Shown: positions 43,994 to 52,119 of the stretch, piece after piece
How the letters are laid out: every line of letters starts with the position of its first letter
How positions within the stretch are numbered: position 1 is the first letter of the stretch
NCBI GenBank assembly: GCA_946407015.1
Contig: CAMJML010000007.1
Span: forward strand, 62,001-126,000
Direction of reading: 5' to 3'
DNA: 64,000 nt
From: an uncultured Selenomonadales bacterium
GTDB lineage: Bacteria; Bacillota; Negativicutes; DSM-1736; Dendrosporobacteraceae
The notes under the pieces: generated by a model
Seen by the model: the letters and a program-made list of their open reading frames with translations, nothing else
The model's database searches: none
Told to the model about the DNA's origin: nothing
Program-made: the position numbers and the translations under genes

Positions 43994-45042
43994 AGTGCTG
44001 TTCCTGTGCTGGTATATACCGTGGGGATAACCGACATTCCGGGTCCTAATGGAAGTGCCGCATCCGGAGGGGCGTCAAAGACGATTTTTACCGGAACACG
44101 TTGTACGGTTTTAACAAAATTGCCGGTAGCGTTTTCTGCTGGAAAAAGAGAAAAATGAGAGCCGGTTCCTGCTTGAAAACTATCGACTTTACCGCTAAGT
44201 TTTACGCTGGGGAAGGCATCAATGCGAATCGATACAGGTTGGCCGGTGCGCATATGATCCAGCTGGGTTTCCTTAAAATTAGCCACAACCCATAGCTCTG
44301 TTCCAACGAGTGTCGCAAGCTGCTGACCTGTCTGGACATAGTTGCCGATTTCCACGCTGCGTTTCGTAATCCGGCCATCTATCGCAGCAATGACTTTGGT
44401 ATTGGCCAGATCGGTTTCAGCTTGTGCTAAATCGGCTTCAGCCTGCCTTACCTGAGCCAAAAGCTGATCGCCGGTGTCTTTGGCTGCTGCAATGATGCTC
44501 GGGGCTGTCTGGGCTGAGCGGAGATCGGCCAGCAGTTTATCCAAAGCGGAACGGTCTGCTTTTTCAGTAGCAATAGCCTGATCCAACTGTTGCCGGGAGC
44601 AGGCCCCGTCATTGAACAAGCTTTCCATCCGCTGTCTGTCAGCCAGTGATTTTTCCCAGGTAGCCTGAGCCGATGCTACTTGAGCCGCCGATGCATCGAT
44701 ATTGGATGATGCGGAAACCGTAGTTGTTGCCAGGTTATTGTGAGAAGCGTTGGCGGCCGCTTTAGCTGCCAATAAGGCAGCTTTGGCCCGGTCGCGGCGA
44801 ATGATGTAATCTGTTGGATCGATCTCCAGAAGGATATCCCCGGCTTTAACCAGTTGATTGTCTTGTATATACAGGGCTTTTACATAACCTTGCACTTTCG
44901 GACTGATGGTGACTGTACGTCCTTCAATCGTCGCATTATCGGTTGATATTTCACCGCGATGATAAAAATAATAGCCTCCCACGCCAGCAATAATAAGCAA
45001 TAGGGCAGTAATCAGTTTCATGAATTTTGCTGGAATTTTCAT
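43990..45042 (-). CDS. HlyD/EmrA-family membrane fusion protein
   Basis: The 350-residue protein has one N-terminal membrane segment (about 10-28), a first lipoyl half (SPKVQGYVKALYIQDNQLVKAGDILLEIDP region), a long alpha-helical hairpin (about 80-195) and the second half GRITKRSVEIGNYVQTGQQLATLV. It bridges the inner-membrane DHA2 transporter to the outside, or to an outer-membrane channel. ATG 45042 has AAAGGGAG upstream; a second frame start at 45060 lacks spacing. It is the first gene after tetR in the operon. Confidence 0.93.
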   Translation of the reverse strand: MKIPAKFMKLITALLLIIAGVGGYYFYHRGEISTDNATIEGRTVTISPKVQGYVKALYIQDNQLVKAGDILLEIDPTDYIIRRDRAKAALLAAKAAANASHNNLATTTVSASSNIDASAAQVASAQATWEKSLADRQRMESLFNDGACSRQQLDQAIATEKADRSALDKLLADLRSAQTAPSIIAAAKDTGDQLLAQVRQAEADLAQAETDLANTKVIAAIDGRITKRSVEIGNYVQTGQQLATLVGTELWVVANFKETQLDHMRTGQPVSIRIDAFPSVKLSGKVDSFQAGTGSHFSLFPAENATGNFVKTVQRVPVKIVFDAPPDAALPLGPGMSVIPTVYTSTGTAL

Positions 45043-45118
45043 AAAGAATCTCCCTTTCATTAAGATTTATAAAAGAAAAATTTATAAAAGCAGCTAGGGC
45101 ACCGCTCATAGAGAAAAA

Positions 45119-45742
45119 TTATGTAGTTCCCTGTTTGGCCGTTGAGTTCATAACACCATACAAATAAACACGAAAGGCATGAGCGACATATTCGGATTCG
45201 TTATCAGCTTGCTCTGGCAGCGGAAAAATTTTATAAACAAGTGGTTTGGCAATGAAATAAAAGTTTAAAATACCAACAAGTGAAACCGCTGAATAGGTAA
45301 CATTCAGGTCTTTCCTGAATGAGCCTTCGGCAATTCCTTCCCGTAACGTGGTATCAATAAACTGGTATACTTGCGAAAGATGGTTTTCAATAATCGGTCT
45401 GCCGTATTCAGTAGGATTGGTTACTTCACTGTATATAAAACGGGATAAAAACGGCCGTTGCGCGTGGATATACGCAATCTGATCCGCGTACAGAGTGAGC
45501 CGTGCAATGGGCGATTCTGAGATATGGTGTTGTACTTCTTTTAACGCCTGCAGTACCGGAGCAAGTTGGTCTTTCAAGATGGCTTCGTAAAGGCCTTCTT
45601 TGCCATTAAAATAGTAAGAAATAGCCGATATGTTGATTTTGGCGGCTATTGTCAACTCGCGAACAGATACAGCTGAAAATCCTTTTGTCGCAAATAGTTC
45701 TGTTGCAACCTCTAGCAATTTTGCTCTAGTCTTATTTTCCAT
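45119..45742 (-). CDS. TetR family repressor of the efflux operon
   Basis: The 207-residue protein has an N-terminal TetR helix-turn-helix (KLLEVATELFATKGFSAVSVRELTIAAKINISAISYYFNGKEGLY, about 9-53) and a C-terminal ligand domain of the CecR/YbiH type (DUF1956-like). It precedes the HlyD-family gene by 76 nt on the same strand and probably represses its own operon. A palindrome just upstream of its start is the candidate operator. The inducer is unknown. Confidence 0.92.
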   Translation of the reverse strand: MENKTRAKLLEVATELFATKGFSAVSVRELTIAAKINISAISYYFNGKEGLYEAILKDQLAPVLQALKEVQHHISESPIARLTLYADQIAYIHAQRPFLSRFIYSEVTNPTEYGRPIIENHLSQVYQFIDTTLREGIAEGSFRKDLNVTYSAVSLVGILNFYFIAKPLVYKIFPLPEQADNESEYVAHAFRVYLYGVMNSTAKQGTT

Positions 45743-45768
45743 AACACCATCCTCTTAAAAAAATAATT

Positions 45769-45782
45769 CAAACAATCGTTTG
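45769..45782. promoter_or_regulatory. TetR-type operator upstream of the efflux operon
   Basis: CAAAC-N4-GTTTG (45769-45782) lies 27 nt before the tetR start, with a further near-symmetric extension to 45785. In the remaining gap (to 46087) I see only a two-codon frame, ATGCATTGA (about 45880), and no supported gene. Confidence 0.65.
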
Positions 45783-46087
45783 TTTAAATTGAGTGTAACA
45801 TGCTTGTTATAATCTGTCAATTTTCTTCTGATTTCTACCTGAATGCTCAAATGCTGTATTAGCAGGGAGGGAGAAAACAATGCATTGAATACTTTCAGGA
45901 GGATTGGTTATTTTTATCTTGCTTAAATTCTCTTTGCTTCAGCAGTGGGGGGATGGTTTCCCGTGTGGCTGGGTGGTATTGCCGCAGGCAGTAACAATGT
46001 TAACGCAAATTTTACATCTTACTAATATAGACGCGGGTCTACTATGCTATATTCAAAGTAATACAAGTGCTGAAAGGACGGTTGATC

Positions 46088-46579
46088 TTGGTGAAAATTA
46101 GCGCCGGTCTTCTCATGTATAGATGGAACCATACTGATTTTGAATTGCTATTGTGTCATCCCAGTGGACCGCTTTATGAACATAAAGACAATGGGTATTG
46201 GGGGATTCCCAAAGGGCAAGTAGAAGCAAATGAGACGATATTAGAAGCTGCATTTCGTGAATTTAGCGAGGAAACCGGCCTTCAAGTCACAGCGCATGAG
46301 TTAATACCTCTCGGGAGAATTATGGAGAGGAAGGGGAAAGCCGTCTACGCCTGGGCTTTTGAGGGCGAATGTAATACAAGCCTGCCTGTGCAAAGCAATC
46401 TCTTTGAAATGGAGTGGCCGCCGCGATCAGGTAAACTACAATCCTTTCCGGAGGTTGATCGACTGGCCTTCTATACACCGGATAAGGCTTTCTGTAAAAT
46501 TGAGCAAGTGCAAAAACAGTTTATTGAGCGCTTGGAAAAACAGCTCAATGTAGGCAAACCGTTTAAAGCCGCCTTATAG
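46088..46579 (+). CDS. NUDIX hydrolase, probable diadenosine tetraphosphate-type
   Basis: The roughly 163-residue protein has the full Nudix box G-x5-E-x7-REF-x-EE-x-GL (GQVEANETILEAAFREFSEETGL region). The opening (SAGLLMYRW) and YWGIPKG fit the YmfB/Ap4A pyrophosphatase group. It would hydrolyse a nucleoside diphosphate linked to X in the cytoplasm. There is no ATG start: the AAAGGA site (46073-46078) best fits TTG 46088; GTG 46091 or GTG 46067 are alternatives. Confidence 0.82.
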   Translation: MVKISAGLLMYRWNHTDFELLLCHPSGPLYEHKDNGYWGIPKGQVEANETILEAAFREFSEETGLQVTAHELIPLGRIMERKGKAVYAWAFEGECNTSLPVQSNLFEMEWPPRSGKLQSFPEVDRLAFYTPDKAFCKIEQVQKQFIERLEKQLNVGKPFKAAL

Positions 46580-46626
46580 CACACCGGTTATAGCTGCTTC
46601 GGCTTTGCTCAAAAACTGCATTCAAT

Positions 46627-46667
46627 ACAAAGAAAAGATATAGGCTTAGCCTATATCTTTTCTTTGT
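46627..46667 (+). terminator. Long hairpin terminator after the NUDIX gene
   Basis: A perfect 19-bp inverted repeat (46627-46645 with 46649-46667) has a 3-nt loop and abuts the REP element. It may also belong to the mobile element. Confidence 0.8.
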
Positions 46668-46692
46668 GTCACGGGGACGGTTCCAGTGACAC
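46666..46692 (-). repeat. REP-type repeat at the 3' end of the RAYT gene
   Basis: GTGTCAC/GTGACAC arms (7 bp) enclose a core with GGGGACGG and GGTTCC. The same family recurs at 48598-48625 in opposite orientation. The repeat overlaps the stop codon and last residues of the transposase gene. Confidence 0.8.
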
Positions 46693-47466
46693 CGCAATTT
46701 TTCTCACTTTCTCCCGGTTGATACCCAGCAGTTCGGCGATCTGCCTGCAGGAACTTTTGCTTTGGGAAAGCAGGAGTTGGATTAACTCGACCACGATAGG
46801 GAAATGATCCTGTTTTCGCAAGTCTTCGATTCGCATAGAATGACTTTGTAAAAAATGTGCTAAGAGTGCTTTGGCATTTGCGCCCCTTTCGTCATCAGTG
46901 TCTAGAAAAAAGCCTTGTGGGTTGTCTGCCAAATGAAATTCACAGAATTGTTGTATGGCACTCTTCCTATTAGAAGAGAATTGGCACAGGATGTCTTCCA
47001 TTTCAGGAAGCAGCGGAAAGCCTTCCGCATAGCCGGTATAGGCGGGATAACTGCTCCAAGGATAGTTGCTTGTTGGATTTTGTTTGGGGCCGAAGGGATT
47101 TTTATGTATATATCGTATCACGTTGAGCAAATAAGCTTCGTCCTCAATAGCCTCACTGCGAAAACGGTCTTGAAAAACGTGGCCAACCCGATTGTACTTT
47201 TTATTGAAATATGCTGCGTAGGTTATCCCGATTCTTTTCATGAACCGTTCTAATGGCTGCTCAATTGCATGAATCAGCATATGAATATGATTATCCATAA
47301 TGCAATAGGCATAAAGTCGGAGAGAGGCTCCATCTTTCTTTGCGAGCATGATATTTAAAAACTTTTCCTTATCCTCATGGTCCAGGAAGACCGGCTTTAG
47401 TTCATTGCCGCGCATCATAACATGATATATTCCAGTTGAGCTTTTATATCTTGCTTGTCTAGCCAC
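46669..47466 (-). CDS. REP-associated tyrosine transposase (RAYT, Y1/HUH)
   Basis: The 265-residue protein has the Y1 transposase fold with HUH motif in DNHIHMLIH, the catalytic-type Tyr in NKKYNRVGHVFQDRF, and RYIHKNP. A C-terminal extension with a helix-turn-helix-like stretch (CRQIAELLGINREKVRKI) is typical of Firmicutes RAYT proteins. These enzymes nick single-stranded REP sequences and are domesticated relatives of IS200/IS605 transposases. REP copies flank the gene at about 1.1 kb upstream and at its end. The start lies just after CCCACTTATT, so the ribosome site is weak (AAGTGGGG). Confidence 0.9.
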   Translation of the reverse strand: MARQARYKSSTGIYHVMMRGNELKPVFLDHEDKEKFLNIMLAKKDGASLRLYAYCIMDNHIHMLIHAIEQPLERFMKRIGITYAAYFNKKYNRVGHVFQDRFRSEAIEDEAYLLNVIRYIHKNPFGPKQNPTSNYPWSSYPAYTGYAEGFPLLPEMEDILCQFSSNRKSAIQQFCEFHLADNPQGFFLDTDDERGANAKALLAHFLQSHSMRIEDLRKQDHFPIVVELIQLLLSQSKSSCRQIAELLGINREKVRKIAVSLEPSP

Positions 47467-47503
47467 TTTATTACCCCACTTATTTAACCTGATTATCGTG
47501 TTA

Positions 47504-47552
47504 GTTGAGCCGTCTCTTCGGCAATGTTTTTAAACCAGAGAGACGGCTCAAC
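47504..47552. repeat. Hairpin upstream of the RAYT gene
   Basis: A 14-bp perfect inverted repeat (47504-47517 with 47539-47552) lies between the transposase start and the next minus-strand stop. It may terminate the secreted-protein gene, or be part of the element. Confidence 0.6.
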
Positions 47553-47578
47553 GGGTATGGTATTATCTATTGGTTAAC

Positions 47579-48490
47579 TCAATTCGCTTCCACAGACTTT
47601 ACTGTGTCACCGGAAAAATTAATTTTTTTATTGCCATAAATCCAAATGGAGTCATTCGCCTCTGTACGTTGCGGTTTACCCCAACTCAGCAGGACCTGAC
47701 CTTTCGTCATACCTTCTTCGACATTGCCAGTTTCAATCTGGTACCACAAACTGTGAGACCAGCCAAGGCTTAATCGCGGATCTTCAGTAAACAAAACTTC
47801 TTGCCAAGGTGAGTTTTCGGTCCAGGAATTCACAGTAGTATTGGTCCAACTATAAGCAATCGGCAAAACGGCCTTTTCGCCATTAAATGAAACAACTAAC
47901 CAAATGGGCTCCTGAGACTGATTGCCTGGATAAACATCAACAACCGTAACCGGGCTGCCAATTGGAATCGGAACGGATGCAGGGGTTTCATTTGAACCAG
48001 GGATATATAATCCTGTCAGTTTTCTAAGCTTTGGATAAATGGTTTTGCCTAAAAACTGCTTTTGGGCATTTGTTAAATCGGCTGTTAATACTAAGCCTTC
48101 CAGTTGCCCGCGCATGGTACGGCCAACTAATTTTTCACCGGTATCATTGACTGTCATATAGATGATATACTCTTGCTGATCCGGGCCAGCCGGATAGGGA
48201 ACAACCTCTGTGACTGTAACCTGTTTTCCAGCATGTTGTTCATAGGGGATGCGCACCGATTGATCTCCCTCAAATCCCCGGGAAGCTTGGTCTACTGTAA
48301 AAATGTCGTATCCGGCAGATTGCTTATCGGCGGGCAAAGCAAGAAACGTGAAAGTGTGCCCTTTCCACTGATCAGTGGTTAAGTTAATCGCAGGCGTTCC
48401 ATTTGCAGATGCTGCCCAGGCGGGACCTACTGTTCCGAAGGCTATGAGTAAGCTCAGCATCAGCAGAATGCGCAAATTAGGTAGTTTCAT
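47579..48490 (-). CDS. Secreted protein of unknown function with C-terminal SmpA/OmlA-like motif
   Basis: The 303-residue protein has a signal peptide (RILLMLSLLIAFGTVGPAWA). The body shows repeats of a small beta domain (VVPYPAGPDQQEYIIYMTV, VVDVYPGNQSQEPIWLVV), each ending in a valine-rich strand. The end (VEEGMTKGQVLLSWGKPQ ... IWIYGNKKINF) resembles the SmpA/OmlA (BamE-like) motif. I do not know its function. AAGGAGGAAG precedes the ATG. It is enclosed, with RAYT, between two inverted REP copies. Confidence 0.75.
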   Translation of the reverse strand: MKLPNLRILLMLSLLIAFGTVGPAWAASANGTPAINLTTDQWKGHTFTFLALPADKQSAGYDIFTVDQASRGFEGDQSVRIPYEQHAGKQVTVTEVVPYPAGPDQQEYIIYMTVNDTGEKLVGRTMRGQLEGLVLTADLTNAQKQFLGKTIYPKLRKLTGLYIPGSNETPASVPIPIGSPVTVVDVYPGNQSQEPIWLVVSFNGEKAVLPIAYSWTNTTVNSWTENSPWQEVLFTEDPRLSLGWSHSLWYQIETGNVEEGMTKGQVLLSWGKPQRTEANDSIWIYGNKKINFSGDTVKSVEAN

Positions 48491-48597
48491 GACTTCCTCC
48501 TTTTTTAGTCTGTCGGTTATAGTATGAAGTCACTCTAGCATAGCTTATTAGCAAAGCTAGAGCATCACCGGGTTAATTGTAACATAGCCCTAAAAGA

Positions 48598-48625
48598 GTG
48601 TCAAAAGGAACCGTCCCCTTGACAC
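48598..48625 (+). repeat. REP-type repeat, second copy
   Basis: It has arms GTGTCAA/TTGACAC and core GGAACCGTCCCC. The core equals the reverse complement of the copy at 46666-46692. The two copies thus bound about 1.96 kb in inverted orientation. Confidence 0.8.
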
Positions 48626-48671
48626 AACTATTAGCATTATACTCATAAAGTAATATTTTCTATTGAAAGAC

Positions 48672-48701
48672 TACCACCGCTACGTTGACGTAGCGGTGGT
48701 A
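48672..48701 (-). terminator. Terminator of the acyltransferase-CNB gene
   Basis: A perfect 14-bp stem (48672-48685 with 48688-48701) with a 2-nt loop lies just after the minus-strand stop, which is at 48713. Confidence 0.8.
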
Positions 48702-48712
48702 AAATAATCCTG

Positions 48713-49903
48713 TTATTTATAGATTTCAAACTGTATGTTGTTATGAGTTGCTTTTTCGCGTAAATGGATTATTTGTTTTATAACTTTATGGGCGATCTCT
48801 GGATGAGTGTGATAGAATCGCTGAAAGGCAATTCCCGACAATATTAGTATCTCCCCGGATACAACTGCCATAATGTCCTCAGTGTGCTTATTATGTTCTG
48901 TCAATCCGTTTGCACCAAATGGTTGCCCAGGTAGGGTATATTCTTTGGCGGGATGAAGGAAAGTCAGTGATGTTAGCTTGCCGGAAAGTAGTATATTGTA
49001 TGAGTAACTAACATCACTTTGATTTACAAGTTTATTTTCAGGGTCGAACGGAATCACACTGCCGCAGCAGTGAAGAAATTTTTTTGCATCACTTACCGAT
49101 AGTTCATTGAGTATTGTGATGGCTTCATTGGGAGGAGAAAGCAAACGATTGTAAAGGAGTAACCATAAATCATCTTCTGTTACGATTTGACTATTGACAA
49201 AACGTGAATTTCTAGTAAATGTTTCATGAAACCATGTAACTGATCGTGTATCTAGTACTGATCTTTGCCGTGCAATGCGGTAAAAAGGGGAACGAATATT
49301 ACGCAAATGTTGAATATCATTGACAAGCAAGACAATCGGAGCTTGCAAACCATAACCGGGAAGTTCAAAATTTTTGTAATATCGGTGCATACCTAGCTTT
49401 TCGTAAATCCGTATCAAATGATAATTGCAGATACCGAATATGAATGGTATATCTCTATTGCAGGTGAGTTCATAGCATTTCGCAATAAGTTTATAAAATA
49501 CAGGTGAGTTTCGATAAGAAGGATGAACCATTATCTTTGTTACAAAGGAGAACTGGTGCTTTCTACCATCGTTATAGCAATCTTGGAAGGATCTCAAGGA
49601 CAGAAAAGTCGTGACTTCTTTCGAGAAGGCTTCTATATCTCCAATATTGATCCGGGCAGTTCCAACCAGCGCTGAACCTGCTTTGGCATACAATAACAAG
49701 CCCCAATCATCCATATCATCGTATAGTAACTTATTGACATGGTCTACTTCATGGATATACTTAGACATCTCTTCGACATAGATCTGGTAACGGAACCGAT
49801 ATATTTCCTTCTTTTCTTCCGGACTTGTAGCGATACTAATTTGAATTAATTCGTCAGGCATCTCTATTACTTGGGATGCAATCTCGAATTTTCTGTTTAA
49901 CAT
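48713..49903 (-). CDS. N-acyl amino-acid synthase-like acetyltransferase fused to a cyclic nucleotide-binding domain
   Basis: The 396-residue protein has an N-terminal autoinducer-synthase/FeeM-type GNAT domain (about 20-200; EIYRFRYQIYVEEMSKY, ARINIGDI, SFVTKIMVHPSYRNSPVFYKL, IYEKLGMHRYY) and a C-terminal Crp-like beta-roll (about 255-390; FLHCCGSVIPFDPENKLV, ILLSGKLT). FeeM-type proteins transfer an acyl chain from acyl-carrier protein to an amino acid. The C-terminal domain could switch activity by cyclic nucleotides, but the phosphate cassette (GE-x6-R-A-A) is not evident. AAGGAGAG lies before the ATG. It lies downstream of the histidine kinase gene on the same strand. Confidence 0.75.
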   Translation of the reverse strand: MLNRKFEIASQVIEMPDELIQISIATSPEEKKEIYRFRYQIYVEEMSKYIHEVDHVNKLLYDDMDDWGLLLYAKAGSALVGTARINIGDIEAFSKEVTTFLSLRSFQDCYNDGRKHQFSFVTKIMVHPSYRNSPVFYKLIAKCYELTCNRDIPFIFGICNYHLIRIYEKLGMHRYYKNFELPGYGLQAPIVLLVNDIQHLRNIRSPFYRIARQRSVLDTRSVTWFHETFTRNSRFVNSQIVTEDDLWLLLYNRLLSPPNEAITILNELSVSDAKKFLHCCGSVIPFDPENKLVNQSDVSYSYNILLSGKLTSLTFLHPAKEYTLPGQPFGANGLTEHNKHTEDIMAVVSGEILILSGIAFQRFYHTHPEIAHKVIKQIIHLREKATHNNIQFEIYK

Positions 49904-50065
49904 GAGTATCTCTCCTTTTTCTAAGTTTTGGTGTAGATTTCATTTCGTCGGAATGTTAAGTTTTCATGGTAATCACCTCTATATTGAGGAATACGGAGAT
50001 AATTGTGGAAATCCTCGAAAAATGTAGAATGATGGCTTTGGCCACCAAGGACGCGAAAAATAAAA

Positions 50066-50104
50066 ACCCTTTTTCAGCAAGTGGGGTACTTACTGAAAAA
50101 GGGT
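50066..50104. terminator. Terminator between the histidine kinase and acyltransferase genes
   Basis: A 17-bp stem with one mismatch (50066-50082 with 50088-50104) contains A- and T-runs and lies 25 nt after the kinase stop. Confidence 0.85.
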
Positions 50105-50128
50105 AGACTGTGAATTTTGTGGTGCGGC

Positions 50129-51781
50129 TTAACCAAAGCAGATGAAAACTGTGGTTCCTGCGCCGCCGGTTATAAATTTAATTGTGGCATTATGCCGCTT
50201 GGCTATTTGATAACAAAGCGGAAGGCCTAACCCAGTTCCTGAATCTTTAGTGGTAATAAAGGGGGTTCCTAATTTCTCGAGAACATGGGATGGAATACCT
50301 GTGCCTTGATCACTTACAGATAATATCACCTTGTTATTTTCCAGAATAGTACGAACAGTTAGGTTCCCGCCTTGGGTCATTGATTCTATACCGTTGCGTA
50401 CCAAATTCAGTAACAATTGCCGTATTTCATTTTCATCCAGCGACAACTCGGGAATATTGCTAAGCTCAAGATAGACATTCACTTTTGAAGAAATCGCATC
50501 AGCTTGAAGCAAGGGGAATAATGTTTCAATGATATTGTTTAAAGACATTGTTTTAAAATTTGGTAATCGCTCTCTGGATAAAGAAAGATACTCTCGAATA
50601 ATAGAATTGGCTCTATCTAACTCTGTAAGCATTAGTTCGAATTTGTCTTTGTCGTCTCGATATTTTTCTTTTCTTTTCATAACTTGTAAATAGCCATGAA
50701 CAGTGGTCATTGGATTTCTTATTTCATGGGCTACGGTTGCCGCCATATTGCCAACCATATTCATGCGATCAATCATAGAGGCCATTTGTTCCATGTTTTT
50801 TCTCATTGTAATATCGCGGATAATTCCTTCTAAGGCAATAATCTGGCCCTTTTCGTCGTAAAGGGGAGTACATTTTTGTTCGATCCACAGGATTGTCTGG
50901 GGTTTTCGAACAAGACGTAAAATCAGCGGTATTTCGGCAGAGTCGGGCCAGTTTTTTATAAAGCTGTCAAAGGCTGAGTGATGATCGGGGTGGATTAATC
51001 CTAGCGCCAATGTATTGTCCCCATAGAATTCTTCCGGGGTATAACCGGTTAAGGTCAAAACCGAGGGACTGATATATTGGAGCTTTTCTTCAGGAAGAAG
51101 TTGATAATGATAGATGACGTCAACGGCGTTTTCTGCTAAAAGGCGGTATTTACTCTCATTCATGATCAGGTCCGTCCTGGTTTTTTCCAGATATACCAGT
51201 AATGTGCCGATTGCAATAGCCAGACGAAGCAGTCCGCCGACAGCAAAAGACCAGGGAAGGAACCAGGCACCGCCTAAGGAGAAAGGGGCTAAAAAATTGA
51301 GAATACTCCACAGGATAAAAGAATATCCGGTGATGAGGTGCCCGTATCCCGGTAGCCTTAAACGGATAAAAATTAATCCAAGCCAGATACATACGTAACA
51401 CCCATAGAAAATAGGAATGATCAATTTGTAAACAAGTGATGAGCATAAGATATTTAAAACAACATTTGATAAAAAGAGAGCGGAAGTGATATACAGCCAT
51501 AGTTTATTAAAGGGTTTGCTTATAAATAGGCAAGTACCCCACGCAAAGGTTAGAATACTGATGAAAATCAATAATTGGTAGGTTGTTAATCCAAGAAAGG
51601 ATTGTTTCCAAGGAAGCAGTCCGGTATCAAAGAGCAGATATCTTGAAAGGAGGACAATCCAAGTTACGGCCCACAAACCCAGGAAGCGTTCACGGTATGA
51701 TATATATAGGTATATGTAAACCAAAATCATCGAGACCGTTCCAATGGATGAACAAAGTACCCAGAAGCTAATAGAATTCAT
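50129..51781 (-). CDS. Membrane sensor histidine kinase with PAS domain
   Basis: The 550-residue protein has about seven membrane segments (1-200), one PAS domain with PAC (about 210-330), HisKA with phospho-acceptor His352 in VAHEIRNPM, and the HATPase domain with N box (LVRNGIESM), DQGTGIP and GTGLGLPLC. A solo kinase without response regulator nearby is typical of sporulation-initiation kinases feeding Spo0F or Spo0A in Firmicutes, but that is inference. No ribosome site is obvious (TAGGGAG). It is divergent from the dynamin gene. Confidence 0.9.
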   Translation of the reverse strand: MNSISFWVLCSSIGTVSMILVYIYLYISYRERFLGLWAVTWIVLLSRYLLFDTGLLPWKQSFLGLTTYQLLIFISILTFAWGTCLFISKPFNKLWLYITSALFLSNVVLNILCSSLVYKLIIPIFYGCYVCIWLGLIFIRLRLPGYGHLITGYSFILWSILNFLAPFSLGGAWFLPWSFAVGGLLRLAIAIGTLLVYLEKTRTDLIMNESKYRLLAENAVDVIYHYQLLPEEKLQYISPSVLTLTGYTPEEFYGDNTLALGLIHPDHHSAFDSFIKNWPDSAEIPLILRLVRKPQTILWIEQKCTPLYDEKGQIIALEGIIRDITMRKNMEQMASMIDRMNMVGNMAATVAHEIRNPMTTVHGYLQVMKRKEKYRDDKDKFELMLTELDRANSIIREYLSLSRERLPNFKTMSLNNIIETLFPLLQADAISSKVNVYLELSNIPELSLDENEIRQLLLNLVRNGIESMTQGGNLTVRTILENNKVILSVSDQGTGIPSHVLEKLGTPFITTKDSGTGLGLPLCYQIAKRHNATIKFITGGAGTTVFICFG

Positions 51782-52119
51782 AACGACTCCCTAGTTAATT
51801 TACAAATTATTACACCAGATTATATTATTCGATGGAGAAAAATTAACACCTGCTATGTAGTTTTAAGCCGATGGAAATGTCTGTGGTGGATTATGGACTT
51901 TTCAGCAGCCCATTTTTCCGGGTTAGAACGAGAATTCTCTTCGTGTTTTCTAAAAATGTTCTACCTGGTATAGGATCGAGACAGCTTTAGATTTGCAAGA
52001 GTTCTCGATCCTGATTTCTATAATTGATGTAGGATCATAAAACATAACGTTGCCCATTGGTAGCTGTATCGTATAGAATAGAACGTATTACTGAAATTCG
52101 TGATAAGGGGAAGTTATTT
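51782..52119. other. Intergenic region between histidine kinase and dynamin genes
   Basis: No gene is seen. An inverted repeat (51972-51981 with 52003-52012, GGATCGAG arms) lies about 110 nt before the dynamin start. Promoters must lie here for both divergent genes, but no clear -35/-10 pair was found. Confidence 0.5.

Noticed and set aside
45904-46101. 65-codon frame before the NUDIX gene
   Set aside because: AGGAGG abuts its TTG start with no spacing, the frame overlaps the NUDIX start, and no domain is seen.
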